Below, one piece after another: positions 10,284 to 19,988 of a stretch of 64,000 nt of DNA. The notes beneath the pieces are model-generated. The model was not told where the DNA came from. It made no database searches and worked only from the letters and a program-made list of their open reading frames with translations. The stretch lies in contig NZ_ACGK02000005.1 of assembly GCF_000159235.2 (NCBI RefSeq), positions 8,892-72,891 of the forward strand. Reading direction: 5' to 3'. Numbering within the stretch: position 1 is the first letter of the stretch; every line of letters starts with the position of its first letter. The stretch is from Fannyhessea vaginae DSM 15829. GTDB taxonomy: Bacteria; Actinomycetota; Coriobacteriia; Coriobacteriales; Atopobiaceae. The translations under genes and the position numbers were made by a program.

Positions 10284-11054
10284 CTATTCATCTTTTTGAT
10301 GATTGTTTATCCAAGCCCATGTAGGCAGCCATGCAGATGTTCGCGGATCAACTAAGTCCATATGATCGACATCTGCAACAATATGTGCATCTACATGTCC
10401 AAAAAACTCAGATGCCGAAATATAATCAAGCGTGTGCGTAAGAGATATTTCGGGATCTTGTGCACCATGAACAATAAGTGTAGGAACAGACGGACACAAT
10501 TGATAACGAGGAGATGCACTTTTAAGCAACTCCTGCGTTGCATTTGAACCAAAATACTTCTCCGCAGCCCTATCCCCTTTTCCTTCTGCATAGATTCGTG
10601 CAGCATCGGTAACTGGTGCAAGTGCAACCACCACATCAAACAGATGAGACGCCAGAAGAACAAGCTCTCCGCCTACTGAATGGCCAAGCGCCACAAGCTG
10701 TGAGTGAGGGTAGCGTTTACGAAGTAAAGCAATGGCATGCTGTACATCTACAAGTGGCTGTGGCCAAGCTCCGCGCTCACCACGACGATATTCCACACAT
10801 ACAACTGTTTCTTGTCTATCTATAAGCCATTTAGCAACATCTAAGCGACGGTGACAATCTATATTTTGTCGCCAATAACCGCCATGCACAATAACAAGGA
10901 CGCGTTGAGGCTTATTATCTGTATTCGCATCGGCTAAGCTTGGTGAATCATAGATGTCAACAAAGCAATCAGGATCATCATCGTAATAAACGGTATGTGC
11001 CTTATCAAGCAACTCTTTAATAATCGCAGGATCTGTTGGTGGATGGATTTTCAT
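10284..11054 (-). CDS. Alpha/beta hydrolase (arylformamidase/esterase-like)
   Basis: Serine hydrolase of 256 residues. It carries an oxyanion-type HGGYWR block (57-62), nucleophile elbow GHSVGG with Ser126, Asp200 (HGAQDPE) and His231 (DVDHMDL), a complete catalytic triad in the expected order. The HGGYW signature is shared with kynurenine formamidases and BD-FAE-like esterases. No tryptophan catabolic genes are nearby, so the substrate is unknown. GGAGAGG lies upstream of the ATG. It is followed by the convergent end of the methyltransferase gene and may be expressed separately from the upstream M20 gene, since a hairpin lies between them. Confidence 0.85.
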   Translation of the reverse strand: MKIHPPTDPAIIKELLDKAHTVYYDDDPDCFVDIYDSPSLADANTDNKPQRVLVIVHGGYWRQNIDCHRRLDVAKWLIDRQETVVCVEYRRGERGAWPQPLVDVQHAIALLRKRYPHSQLVALGHSVGGELVLLASHLFDVVVALAPVTDAARIYAEGKGDRAAEKYFGSNATQELLKSASPRYQLCPSVPTLIVHGAQDPEISLTHTLDYISASEFFGHVDAHIVADVDHMDLVDPRTSAWLPTWAWINNHQKDE

Positions 11055-11082
11055 ACTACCCTCTCCTTAAGTGACACAAATG

Positions 11083-11133
11083 TATAACACACCCTTGCAG
11101 CAAATTTGCCACAAGGGTGTATACGTGTTATAG
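11083..11133 (-). terminator. Hairpin between M20 hydrolase and alpha/beta hydrolase genes
   Basis: Nine-base stem 11089-11097 with 11112-11120, extended outward by ATAACAC/GTGTTAT pairing across a small bulge. It lies just after the stop of the M20 gene on the minus strand. There is no long T run, so termination may be partial. Confidence 0.5.
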
Positions 11134-11147
11134 ATATCAAGTACAAA

Positions 11148-12422
11148 CTAGCGCGCAAGCCATGCAAGCGCAGCTACAACTGCGGCTTCAAAACCGCGGT
11201 CAAGCGTTGGCTGCAAATCGGGTGCAAAATGTGGGCTATGGTTTGCAGGAGCATTATTCATATCCACAAAGCCTCCCAGCGTCCAAAATGTATAGGGACA
11301 ACCCCATTCATCAGGGATATAAGAAAAGTCTTCCGATACACTTTGAGGCTCGCCTTGCAATGATTGCTTAGCAAAATACGAGGTAAAGGCTTCTTGAACG
11401 CGCTCGGTGGTGTCTTTGTCATTGCTTGTAAGAGGTCCTCTATCAAAATATTCAATATCGGGCGCAATCGTGCAACCTGCTGCGTCACATTCTGCACGAA
11501 CAATGCGCTCAATTGCTGCAAAAAGGCGCTTTTCAAGCTCGGCATTATAGGTTCTGGTATTAAGCAATAACACGGCATCGTCAGGTATGATATTCGCTTT
11601 ATTCCCTGCCGATACAGAGCCAATAGTGAGCACGACCCGCTCATCTGAGGGCATCTCGCGCGACACAATAGTTTGCAAACGCATAATCACACTTGCCGCT
11701 AAAACAATTGGATCGGTTCCTAGTTCGGGCATACTACCATGAGAGCCCTTACCATGTAAGGTAATGCGAATAGAATATGCTGCCGAGAAAAATGCACCTA
11801 CTTTTGTTGCTACACAGCCTCCTGGGAGCGTGGGCATAACGTGCTGGCCTAAATACACATCGGGCTTGGTAAACTGTGTACATAAGCCCTCGCAAATCAT
11901 AGACAGCGCACCTTGGCCCACTTCTTCGGCAGGTTGAAATATACCAAGATAGGTTCCCTTCCAAGCGTCTTTATGCACACTCAGCGCTTTAAGTGCAGAA
12001 AGCAGACTCATAATATGAAAGTCGTGACCGCACGCATGCATGGTGGGAACACTGGCGCCAGTTGTGCTGTCTTGCACAGTATACGTAGATGCATAAGGCT
12101 TTTGTGACGCTTCTTTAACAGGCAGACCATCAATATCGGCACGCATAGCAACACACGCACCATCACCATTTTGGATACGCGCTACAAGTCCTGTTTTACC
12201 AATACGAGTTACCTCTATATGCGAGGCTCGTAACTCGTCATATATTCGCTGTGATGTCCACACTTCTTGAAACGCTGGTTCGGGATGTTGATGAAACTCT
12301 TTATATAAGGCAACGCGCGCGTCCCTTGTTTGATCAAGCCCGCTTAATACTAGCGAAGCACTGGCTTTTATCTGCGATTTTGTAGGTAATACTGAGGTAG
12401 TTGTATAAGTGTTAGATGTCAT
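11148..12422 (-). CDS. M20 family metal-dependent amidohydrolase
   Basis: Cytoplasmic hydrolase of N-acyl amino acids or peptides of the M20D (hippurate hydrolase / N-acetyl-diaminopimelate deacetylase-like) group, 424 residues. Metal-site residues visible in order are Cys131 and His133 (HACGHD), Glu166-Glu167 (FQPAEE), His193 (GQHVMP) and the C-terminal His in the NHSPHFAPD block. A dimerisation domain lies between, near residues 205-320. The exact substrate cannot be read from the sequence. The ATG at 12422 lacks a strong ribosome site. A large hairpin separates it from thrS upstream. Confidence 0.9.
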   Translation of the reverse strand: MTSNTYTTTSVLPTKSQIKASASLVLSGLDQTRDARVALYKEFHQHPEPAFQEVWTSQRIYDELRASHIEVTRIGKTGLVARIQNGDGACVAMRADIDGLPVKEASQKPYASTYTVQDSTTGASVPTMHACGHDFHIMSLLSALKALSVHKDAWKGTYLGIFQPAEEVGQGALSMICEGLCTQFTKPDVYLGQHVMPTLPGGCVATKVGAFFSAAYSIRITLHGKGSHGSMPELGTDPIVLAASVIMRLQTIVSREMPSDERVVLTIGSVSAGNKANIIPDDAVLLLNTRTYNAELEKRLFAAIERIVRAECDAAGCTIAPDIEYFDRGPLTSNDKDTTERVQEAFTSYFAKQSLQGEPQSVSEDFSYIPDEWGCPYTFWTLGGFVDMNNAPANHSPHFAPDLQPTLDRGFEAAVVAALAWLAR

Positions 12423-12513
12423 AATAACTTCGATTCACACGAATTGTGTTAGTGACTAGCATGCACACGTCATGAAAAACATCTGACATGCCACCAAGAG
12501 CCTAGTACAGCTT

Positions 12514-12559
12514 TACGTAGCTTTATGTTCACACAAAGCACAGAACACAAAGCTACGTA
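12514..12559 (-). terminator. Long hairpin downstream of thrS
   Basis: Arms 12514-12530 and 12543-12559 pair over 17 positions with one A/C mismatch, with a 12-base loop. The arms include TACGTAGCTTT and its complement. It lies 58 bases past the thrS stop on the minus strand. The T run is weak, so it may be a terminator or an mRNA-stabilising structure. Confidence 0.55.
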
Positions 12560-12616
12560 TCTGAGTTGTTTTTGTACTGCTCGTCTTTACGTTGTGACCT
12601 AGACTTTTATACTGCT

Positions 12617-14395
12617 CTAGTCTTCTTGATTGTCTTGACGAGAAGAAATTTGAGCTTGAAGCAGTGCAACAAAATCATCAAACGCATATTGCTTGGTGGT
12701 GTTGGTACGATCTCGTACCGAAATATTGCCTGCTTGAGCTTCTTGTTCGCCTACGATAAGCATATAGGGAACGCGGTCAATTGAGCGCGCCTCACGGATT
12801 TTATAGCCAATTTTTTCGTCGCGATCGTCCAGCTTTACTCTAATCTTAAGGTCGCGTAGTTTCTGCGTAAGTTCGCGTGCATATGCGCGTGTTTTTTCGG
12901 AAACTGGCAAAACCTTTACTTGCAAAGGTGCCAGCCATACAGGGAATTTGCCTTCGTACTGCTCAATAAGCATGCCAATAAAGCGCTCAAACGAACCAAA
13001 GCCTGCGCGGTGAATCATAATCGGGCGCTTCTTTTGACCGTCTTTGTCAACATATTCAAGGTTAAAGTTGTGTGGGAATTGGAAGTCAAGCTGAATAGTT
13101 CCACATTGCCACGTACGGCCTAAGCAGTCTTTAAGATGGAAGTCGATTTTTGGCCCATAAAAAGCGCCGTCGCCCTCGTTAATCGTATACTCAAGACCCA
13201 TAGTTTCCAAAGCGTTGCGCAAGCCGTCTTCTGCAGTTTTCCAATCTTCGTCTGAGCCCATGGAATTTTCGGGGCGTGTAGACAGCTCAACTTTATACGG
13301 AAATCCAAATTGCTTGTAGTATGCGGTAATAAGGTGCGTAACCTCTGCAACTTCATCACAAATTTGATCGGGACGAATAAAGAGGTGCGCATCATCCTGC
13401 GTAAACTCACGAACGCGGAACAAGCCGTGAAGCGTACCTTTAAGCTCGTGACGGTGATCAAGACCTGCCTCTGCCAATTTAAGCGGCAAATCACGATACG
13501 AACGAGGTTTGTTCATATATACCAAACAAGCACCAGGACAGTTCATAGGCTTAATGGCAAAATCTTCTTCGTCAATTTTTGTGGTGTACATATTTTCTTT
13601 GTAGTGATCCCAATGACCAGATGTTTCCCACAATTTACGCGAAAGGATAACAGGCGTTTGAATTTGCTCGTAACCAAATTTTTCTTGCATTTCTTGCCAA
13701 TAGTTCATGAGTGCATTGCGGATACGCATACCATTGGGCAACCAAAACGGAAAACCAGGGCCTGCTTCGTTGACCATAAACAGATCCATTTCGCGACCAA
13801 TCTTTCTGTGGTCACGTTTTTCTGCTTCTGCCATAAGGCGTTCATGCTCGGCAAGCTCTTCTTTTGTTACAAATGCAACACCGGATATACGGGTAAGCAT
13901 TTCGTTATCACTATTAGCTTTCCAATATGCACCCGAAACTCCCGTAAGCTTAAAAGCTTTTGCCATCTTGGTGTAGCACACATGCGGGCCGGTGCACATA
14001 TCAACGTATTCACCTTGCTTATAGAAGGTAAGACGTGTGTCCTCAGGAAAATCGCCAATATGTTCTACCTTAAATTTCTCGCCACGCTCTTCAAGAAAAG
14101 CAATTGCTTGGGCGCGTGGCAATTCAAAAGTTTCAACTTTGAGATTCTCTTTTGAGATTTTTTTCATTTCTGCCTCAAGAGCAGGTAAATCATCTTCGCT
14201 GATTTTTACGCCCTCGGGGAATTCCATATCATAATAAAATCCTGTCTCGGTTGCAGGACCATATGCAAAGTGAGCCTGGGGATATAAACGTTTAACTGCC
14301 TGTGCCAACATATGTGCACATGAATGACGAATAACGTGCTCTTCCATGTCTTTAGGACATTCTTCCACGCGTCCATCGTTATAGAGAATCTTCAT
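12617..14395 (-). CDS. thrS: Threonyl-tRNA synthetase lacking the TGS domain
   Basis: Charges tRNA-Thr with threonine. The start at 14395 (MKILYNDGR) follows GGAAAGG; an upstream TTG adds only seven residues. The 592-residue protein begins almost directly with the editing-associated second domain (IRHSCAHMLAQAVKRLYPQ from about residue 22), so the about 60-residue N-terminal TGS domain of standard bacterial ThrRS (about 640 residues) is missing. The catalytic core has the zinc-binding MNCPG, HRHELKGTLHG and IMIHRAGFGS blocks and motif 2 FRVREFTQDD; the C-terminal anticodon-binding domain is present. No T-box leader was recognised upstream. Confidence 0.96.
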   Translation of the reverse strand: MKILYNDGRVEECPKDMEEHVIRHSCAHMLAQAVKRLYPQAHFAYGPATETGFYYDMEFPEGVKISEDDLPALEAEMKKISKENLKVETFELPRAQAIAFLEERGEKFKVEHIGDFPEDTRLTFYKQGEYVDMCTGPHVCYTKMAKAFKLTGVSGAYWKANSDNEMLTRISGVAFVTKEELAEHERLMAEAEKRDHRKIGREMDLFMVNEAGPGFPFWLPNGMRIRNALMNYWQEMQEKFGYEQIQTPVILSRKLWETSGHWDHYKENMYTTKIDEEDFAIKPMNCPGACLVYMNKPRSYRDLPLKLAEAGLDHRHELKGTLHGLFRVREFTQDDAHLFIRPDQICDEVAEVTHLITAYYKQFGFPYKVELSTRPENSMGSDEDWKTAEDGLRNALETMGLEYTINEGDGAFYGPKIDFHLKDCLGRTWQCGTIQLDFQFPHNFNLEYVDKDGQKKRPIMIHRAGFGSFERFIGMLIEQYEGKFPVWLAPLQVKVLPVSEKTRAYARELTQKLRDLKIRVKLDDRDEKIGYKIREARSIDRVPYMLIVGEQEAQAGNISVRDRTNTTKQYAFDDFVALLQAQISSRQDNQED

Positions 14396-14747
14396 ACTCT
14401 GCCTTTCCGCAGACAAGCATCCACAACATGCTTTTACTGCTTAAGCGAACTGTATAGGTATACATGCTGATTTACCGTTCAAACAATGAAATGTCCATTG
14501 GCTTGTACTATCAAAAAATTGCTACGTACGACAACTACGTAACAAACATTTTTGACACAACCCATTGCAATAAAAGGATTGTTGTACATGCAAACGGTAA
14601 GCAAACATGTATTCGTATTGCGAGTTTATCACAAGTCATGTGCTTTACGTCTTAAATATTCACTCGTATAAGGTACCTCCACATTGCATGATATGCTTAC
14701 CTAACATGGCAGTGATTACTAACGCTGCGTACTTTAGGGAGGTTTTC
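14396..14747. other. Divergent intergenic region thrS / pepC-like gene
   Basis: About 350 bases holding the promoters of thrS (minus) and the C1B peptidase (plus). CTACGTA is present twice, at 14522-14528 and 14535-14541, each containing the palindrome TACGTA; similar TACGTA arms form the hairpin after thrS. No open frame here looks coding. Confidence 0.4.
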
Positions 14748-16100
14748 ATGAATTTTATGCACAGCATTTCTTCTGAAGATATTTTTCGCGCTCATCACAG
14801 CTTTGTTGATGAACGCGCAAATCAAGTTGCAAAAAATGCAGCAAGTTCTAACGGTGTACGAAAAGCAGCACGTGTACCCGAGGGCGTTGCGCAAAATACG
14901 CTTGATTTTGATATCGAAGTAACGCAAGGAAAGCGCTGCAATCAGCAGCGTTCTGGGCGTTGCTGGATGTTTGCGTCACTTAATACCATGCGCTACCGCA
15001 TTATCAAAAAATATAATCTTGATACCTTTGAGCTTTCGCAAGCATATCCCCTCTTTTGGGACAAAATGGAAAAAAGTAACTGGTTTTTGGAGAACATCAT
15101 CGACACCGTTGACGAAGATTTACACGGTCGCCTTGTTTCGTTTTTACTCACCGATCCTATTGGCGATGGTGGTCAATGGGATATGTTTAAGAGCCTGGTA
15201 AAAAAATATGGCGTGTGCCCCAAGGAAGCCATGCCCGAAACAGCAAATTCGTGCAACACATCAGACATGGATCGCTATTTAACTCGTTATTTGCGCGGTT
15301 GTGCGCATAATTTACGTGAAACGCACGAAGCAGGAGCGGCAGAGGAAGATCTCTACGAGATGAAAAAAGAGATGATGAACAACATTTATCATTTGCTTTC
15401 TATCTGTTTGGGCGAGCCTCCTGTATCCTTTGACGTTCGTATGCGCGATAAAGATCACAAGCTCGTACTTTCAGGAACATTTACACCGCAAGAATTTTTC
15501 AAGCGTGCTGTTGACATGAACCTTGATGATTATATTTCTCTTATTTCGGCACCAACTGCAGATAAACCGTTTGGTCATACCTACACGGTTTCTCGTTTGG
15601 GCAATGTTTGGGAAGATCACGGCGTGCGCTATCTCAATTTGGAGCCGTCCGAGCTTAAGCGCGTAGCTATTGCCCAGCTCAGCGATAACTTGCCTGTGTG
15701 GTTTGGTTGCGATGTAGCGCAATCGTACTTGCGCGATGAGGGTATGATGGATCTTGGTGCGCTTGATGTAGACGCGTTATTTGGCTTTGAGGTTGAAGGC
15801 TGCATGGATAAAGCTACACGCCTTGATTACGCAGAATCACTGATGACTCACGCTATGGTGCTTGAAGGTGTTCGTTTAGACGAAAACAAAAAGCCCGTTA
15901 TGTGGAAAGTTGAAAACAGCTGGGGTAAAGACCACGGTCGTGACGGCTTTGATACCTTGTCGGATGCATGGTTTGATGAATATGTGTATCAGGTTGTTGT
16001 AGACATAAAGTATTTAACCGCCGAACAACGAGCTGTATTTGAGCAAGAAGAAGCGCGCGTACTTGAACCGTGGGATCCTATGGGTTCACTTGCACGATAG
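14748..16100 (+). CDS. pepC: C1B cysteine aminopeptidase (PepC / bleomycin hydrolase family)
   Basis: Cytoplasmic thiol aminopeptidase that trims peptides from the N-terminus. The ATG at 14748 follows GGGAGG and gives 450 residues, the usual family size; longer in-frame starts are unsupported. The papain-like catalytic residues are visible: Cys72 in QRSGRCWMFASLN, His in MTHAMVLEGV and Asn in VENSWG. There is no signal peptide. A strong hairpin follows about 130 bases after the stop, so it is probably a single-gene transcript. The stop codon lies inside a short sequence that is repeated several times just downstream. Confidence 0.95.
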   Translation: MNFMHSISSEDIFRAHHSFVDERANQVAKNAASSNGVRKAARVPEGVAQNTLDFDIEVTQGKRCNQQRSGRCWMFASLNTMRYRIIKKYNLDTFELSQAYPLFWDKMEKSNWFLENIIDTVDEDLHGRLVSFLLTDPIGDGGQWDMFKSLVKKYGVCPKEAMPETANSCNTSDMDRYLTRYLRGCAHNLRETHEAGAAEEDLYEMKKEMMNNIYHLLSICLGEPPVSFDVRMRDKDHKLVLSGTFTPQEFFKRAVDMNLDDYISLISAPTADKPFGHTYTVSRLGNVWEDHGVRYLNLEPSELKRVAIAQLSDNLPVWFGCDVAQSYLRDEGMMDLGALDVDALFGFEVEGCMDKATRLDYAESLMTHAMVLEGVRLDENKKPVMWKVENSWGKDHGRDGFDTLSDAWFDEYVYQVVVDIKYLTAEQRAVFEQEEARVLEPWDPMGSLAR

Positions 16101-16156
16101 CTTGTATGATAGCTTGTGCGCGCCTACTTGCGCGATAGCTTGCACGATAGTTTGCG
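16090..16156 (+). repeat. Short degenerate repeats over the pepC stop codon
   Basis: Copies or near copies of a GATAGCTTG core occur at about 16095, 16108, 16132 and 16145 (the last as GATAGTTTG), three of them preceded by TTGCRC. The first copy contains the stop codon. They look like local duplications; no function is evident. Confidence 0.5.
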
Positions 16157-16233
16157 GTCCTATTCATGTATACGCAGCACTTGCATAAGCGTGACATCCT
16201 AACAGGATATCTTCATTCTTTTCTGATCTTTGT

Positions 16234-16270
16234 ATATGGGCACATCGAGAACATGACGATGTGCCCATAT
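16234..16270 (+). terminator. Strong hairpin terminator after pepC
   Basis: Perfect 14-base stem (16234-16247 with 16257-16270) and a 9-base loop. A short T-containing tail follows. It separates the peptidase gene from the surface-protein gene. Confidence 0.75.
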
Positions 16271-16374
16271 TATTCACATGTTGAACACACACAAAAAATC
16301 CTTTAGGAAATATTTAGTTGCTCATGTAAACTATTTTTCCTAGTGTAAAGCAAACGATCCAGATAAGGATGAAC

Positions 16375-18175
16375 ATGAAAAATATACACCGCATTGGAGC
16401 AGTTATCGCAGGTTTAGCTCTTGCATATCCGGCACCGCTTGCTATGGCAGTTACTCAAAACACAGCAAGCAATCAAGCACAAACTATCGCTGCAACACAG
16501 CCAGCACGAGTTGTTACACAAGATGATGTTAACGAGGCACAAAAAAAGCTTGAAGACGCCAATAATAAAGTCCTGCAAACACAAAAAGAGCTTAAAGATG
16601 CACAAGGCAAACTTGATGGCGCTCAAAAAGATTTAGCAGAAAAGCAAAAGCTTGCTCAAACTGCCGAGGAAGAAAATAAACAACTTCCTGCGGTTGATGA
16701 AGCTGAGTTGAAAAAAGAACAAGGCGAATTAGACACGCTCAAAGCAGCACAAGAGCAGGCGAAAAATGACAAAGATGCCGCCGATAATGATGTGAAAACA
16801 AAAGAGGAAGCCCACACAGCACTCGCAGAGAAAAAAGATAAAACCCAAAAAGACCACGAGACAACCGTAGAAGCTGGTAAAAAGCTTGCAAGCGATAAGA
16901 ACGACGCACAGGAAAAAGTAACTCAAGCTACAAAAGCCTTAGAAGCAAAAGTTAAAGAGCACGAAACTAAGCTGAATAACATTCAAAAAGAACTTGAACA
17001 AAAAACAAACGAGTTCAATGGTCTTGAACAAGACAAAACTTCTAAAGAAACCGAACTCAAAGCAAAAGAAGCTGAGCTGAAAAAACAAGAAGACATTTCA
17101 AAAGCAAAAGATACAGAAGCAAAACAAGCAGAAGCTCAACTGCAAACATTGAACGGTAAAACGGCTGGATTAGAAGCCAACAAAAAAAACAAAAGAACAA
17201 GATGTTAAAGATATCGAAAACGGTACAAAAGTTGGCAATTTACAAACAGCACAAACTGAAGCTGCGCGAGCTGCACAAGCTTTAACAGAAAATCAGAACG
17301 CCATTCAGGCACAAACACGAAAGAAAACAGCTGCTGAAGAGGCAAAGCGTCAGGCAGATGCACAAGTAGCCGCTCTTAAACAACCTATTGAAGATCTGAA
17401 AAAAGGACTTCATACCACTAATTTTAATTTCAACTTCAAAAAGGCAGTGAAACAACAAAAAGAGACCGAACTCACCCAAGCAAAAGAAAAAGCAAATCAA
17501 GAAAAGCAACCACTTGAAGCAGCAAAGAATCAAGCAGATGCTCAACTTGCAGACCTTACTCAAAAAGTAGAGGAAAATACGCGTCTTGCGGCTCAACAAC
17601 TTGCAAGTGCAAATGAAGCAAGCACCCAAGAGGCAAACGCTGCACGCCAGCTCGAAGAAGCTAAAACAAATGCGCAGACTGCTCAAACAACGCTTGAGGA
17701 AAAAACGCAAGCATACAAAGATAAAAAGAGCACCGTTGATGAAATGCAGGAGAGGTTTAACACTAAAGCTGCTGCTCAAAAGAAAGAAGATTTTGCCAAA
17801 AAGGATGCTGTAGAAGCTCAAACAACACTTGATACGCTGAATCAAACAATAACAGCTAAAACTGCGGAACTCGAGACTGCAAAACAGGCTGCAACGCAAG
17901 CACAAACCGCTTTTGAGCAAATTAAACAACAAGCACAAGCTCAGCAAAACCAACAGCCCCAACCAGACCAGAACGACAAACAAGGTCAAGGCGCAGCAGA
18001 TGGAAAGCATGATGGCAATAACGACAAACACACAACTAACAAGTCGTCTCAACCTAAACACATGAGCAGCTCTCCCAAAACAGCGGATTCAACTTCTATT
18101 TCGCTTGGTTTTGGCCTTCTTTCGCTCGGTATGAGTGCAATAAGCTTGGGTCTTATGAAAAAACGCAAAAAGTAA
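16375..18175 (+). pseudogene. Coiled-coil cell-wall surface protein, frameshifted at an A8 tract
   Basis: One long gene read in two frames: about 16375-17189 in the first and about 17190-18175 in the frame one base on. Removing one A from the A8 run at 17182-17189 joins them into one reading frame of about 600 codons without stops. The start at 16375 follows AAGGAT. The protein has a signal peptide (about 28 residues), a very long Lys/Glu/Ala/Gln-rich coiled coil, then a Gln/Asp/Asn/Lys-rich linker. It ends in a sortase-type signal: SPKTAD, a hydrophobic stretch and KKRKK. It could be a true pseudogene, a phase-variable gene or a homopolymer sequencing error; as written the first frame stops at 17208 and lacks an anchor. 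The family is not recognised beyond coiled-coil adhesin-like. Confidence 0.8.
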
Positions 18176-18264
18176 TCAAATTGCTTGCGTACACACTATG
18201 CGCAACTTGTAACGCAACAATCGCGCACGTACAGCTTTTTGGTTAATGCGATATGTAAATTTTT

Positions 18265-18298
18265 ATCCACCCTTTGATAGTCAAGGGGTGGATTTTTA
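18265..18298 (+). terminator. Rho-independent terminator of the surface-protein gene
   Basis: Thirteen-base stem (18265-18277 with 18281-18293), three-base loop, then TTTTTA on the plus strand. Textbook intrinsic terminator. The rest of 18176-18553 shows no gene. Confidence 0.85.
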
Positions 18299-18553
18299 TA
18301 CAAACGATATTCAAAGCGCAGGAATCTTCTCTATCATACCCATGTATCCATCACCGCAGAAACTCTATGCACCATAACTCTTAAGAACGTGTTTGTTCGT
18401 TCAATCATGCATACCACAAACAAAGATAACCGCGCATATTTTCTAGCATTTTTTTGTTATATCTATGATGTGCGCATTAAACCCGCCAAACTAGAGCATT
18501 CTTAACTATGCACCTTTACCGTGTAAAGGACTTGTTAACGAAAGGACACTCGC

Positions 18554-19954
18554 TTGTCACAAGAAATCTCTTCGAGTACGTTTCCGCATAGGCTCAATCA
18601 AGCTCACACACATGTACATGACACCACCGCAAACTCTCATCAAGAACCTGCAGAGGAACTGAACGAACACTCTAAGCAAGAACCCGCGGTGGCTATGAAC
18701 GTAATATCTCGCCAAGAACCTACACAGCCTATAAACACAAACCATACTCATCAATCCATTTATACGCGCGATGTAATTTTGGTTATGGCAGCATCATTTT
18801 TCTTTATGTTTTCTACTATGCTGGTAACGCCGCTCATTAATGGCTACGCCCTTACGCTTGGCGTAAGCGCAGTTATTGCCGGAATCATTACCGGATCAAT
18901 GAGCGTAGTTTCTCTTTTCTTGCGTCCTATAGCCGGAAACATTACCGACCGTTTTTCTAAATATCGGCTATCTTGTATTGCAGGCGTACTTATTTTTATA
19001 GGTGTTGTTGGCTATTGTATTGCTCCTAACGGATTTTGGCTTATTATCTTTAGACTTATTAACGGTACGGGCTTTGTGCTTGCAACAGTATGTATGACTA
19101 CGTGGTTAGGTTTTCTTGTTCCGCGCAATCACGTGGGCGAGGCTATGGGCTTTTACGGGCTTATGAATGCTCTTGCTATGGCAATCGCTCCTGCAGTTGG
19201 AATTTATTTTTATAAAATTATCGGCTACCGAGAAGCCCTTATGTTAGCAGCTGGTGCCGCATTCATCATGCTAATTGTTATCCAATTTGTAAGCAATCAC
19301 GCATACCCTGTTGCACAACACACAAGCTGCGCGACCTCTACAAACACATGTTCTATTGAATCAAAAGTGCCGTGGAGAAACGTTAAGATCCTTCAAAAAG
19401 ACGCGTTTCCTATTACGTTATTTATGATTTGTTTTTCTATACCCTACTTTGCAACGCAAGCCGATTTGGTTGAATACGTGGCGGACGCGTCACTTGAAGT
19501 ATCAAGCGGTCTATTCTTTATAATATACGCAATTGCGCTGCTCATCATACGTGTTGTCTTCAAAAAATACTTTGATTTAGTAAGGTTTGGCATATGGTTT
19601 TGGATAAGCACCATTGCTATGGCAGGATATTTGCTTATGATGTCGTTCATGTCTAACGACATTCTTATGAGTATTGCCGCGATTCTGTTATCAATTGGAT
19701 ACGGCGTTATTTATTCGGTAAACCAATCAACTGCCATGATGCTCGCTCCTCGAAGCGAACAAGGTCTTGCAAGTTCAACATTTTATATTGGTCTTGATAT
19801 TGGCATGGCTACAGCACCAATGATTGGCGGTGTATTGGCAACGTGTGTTCCTCACGCACTATTTTTCCCTGCTATGCTTGTGTTATTGCCGCTTGCTTGT
19901 ATGGTATATGGGTGCTATCGCACGAGTTTGAATAACGCTATCAATCACGATTAA
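18554..19954 (+). CDS. MFS transporter with a repetitive N-terminal extension
   Basis: Inner-membrane transporter of the DHA1-like major facilitator superfamily, 466 residues with about 12 hydrophobic segments from residue 75 on. The conserved loop 2-3 signature is visible around residues 132-142 (GNITDRFSKYR). A TTG start at 18554 is used because GAAAGGAC lies upstream. The first 70 residues are hydrophilic and contain three QEP-centred repeats (HQEPAEE, KQEPAVA, RQEPTQP) and several His residues, not part of the usual fold. The substrate is unknown. It is convergent with the phosphoketolase gene, only 34 bases apart. Confidence 0.85.
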   Translation: MSQEISSSTFPHRLNQAHTHVHDTTANSHQEPAEELNEHSKQEPAVAMNVISRQEPTQPINTNHTHQSIYTRDVILVMAASFFFMFSTMLVTPLINGYALTLGVSAVIAGIITGSMSVVSLFLRPIAGNITDRFSKYRLSCIAGVLIFIGVVGYCIAPNGFWLIIFRLINGTGFVLATVCMTTWLGFLVPRNHVGEAMGFYGLMNALAMAIAPAVGIYFYKIIGYREALMLAAGAAFIMLIVIQFVSNHAYPVAQHTSCATSTNTCSIESKVPWRNVKILQKDAFPITLFMICFSIPYFATQADLVEYVADASLEVSSGLFFIIYAIALLIIRVVFKKYFDLVRFGIWFWISTIAMAGYLLMMSFMSNDILMSIAAILLSIGYGVIYSVNQSTAMMLAPRSEQGLASSTFYIGLDIGMATAPMIGGVLATCVPHALFFPAMLVLLPLACMVYGCYRTSLNNAINHD

Positions 19955-19988
19955 CACCGCCAGCTAAAACAGCAACAAGCAGCGCGCT

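Noticed and set aside
13310..14155. Long plus-strand frame opposite thrS
   Set aside because: Antisense shadow of the thrS coding sequence.
14396..14600. T-box riboswitch upstream of thrS
   Set aside because: No T-box consensus or specifier-loop arrangement could be identified on the minus strand.
17182..17190. A-AAA-AAC slippery heptamer suggesting programmed -1 frameshifting in the coiled-coil gene
   Set aside because: The heptamer is in the right phase, but a -1 shift enters the wrong frame. The downstream frame needs a +1 shift, or one A fewer, so classical -1 frameshifting does not explain it.
17282..18061. Long minus-strand, Cys/Leu/Phe-rich frame opposite the coiled-coil protein
   Set aside because: Antisense of a low-complexity Lys/Gln/Ala coding region, which automatically gives hydrophobic open frames.
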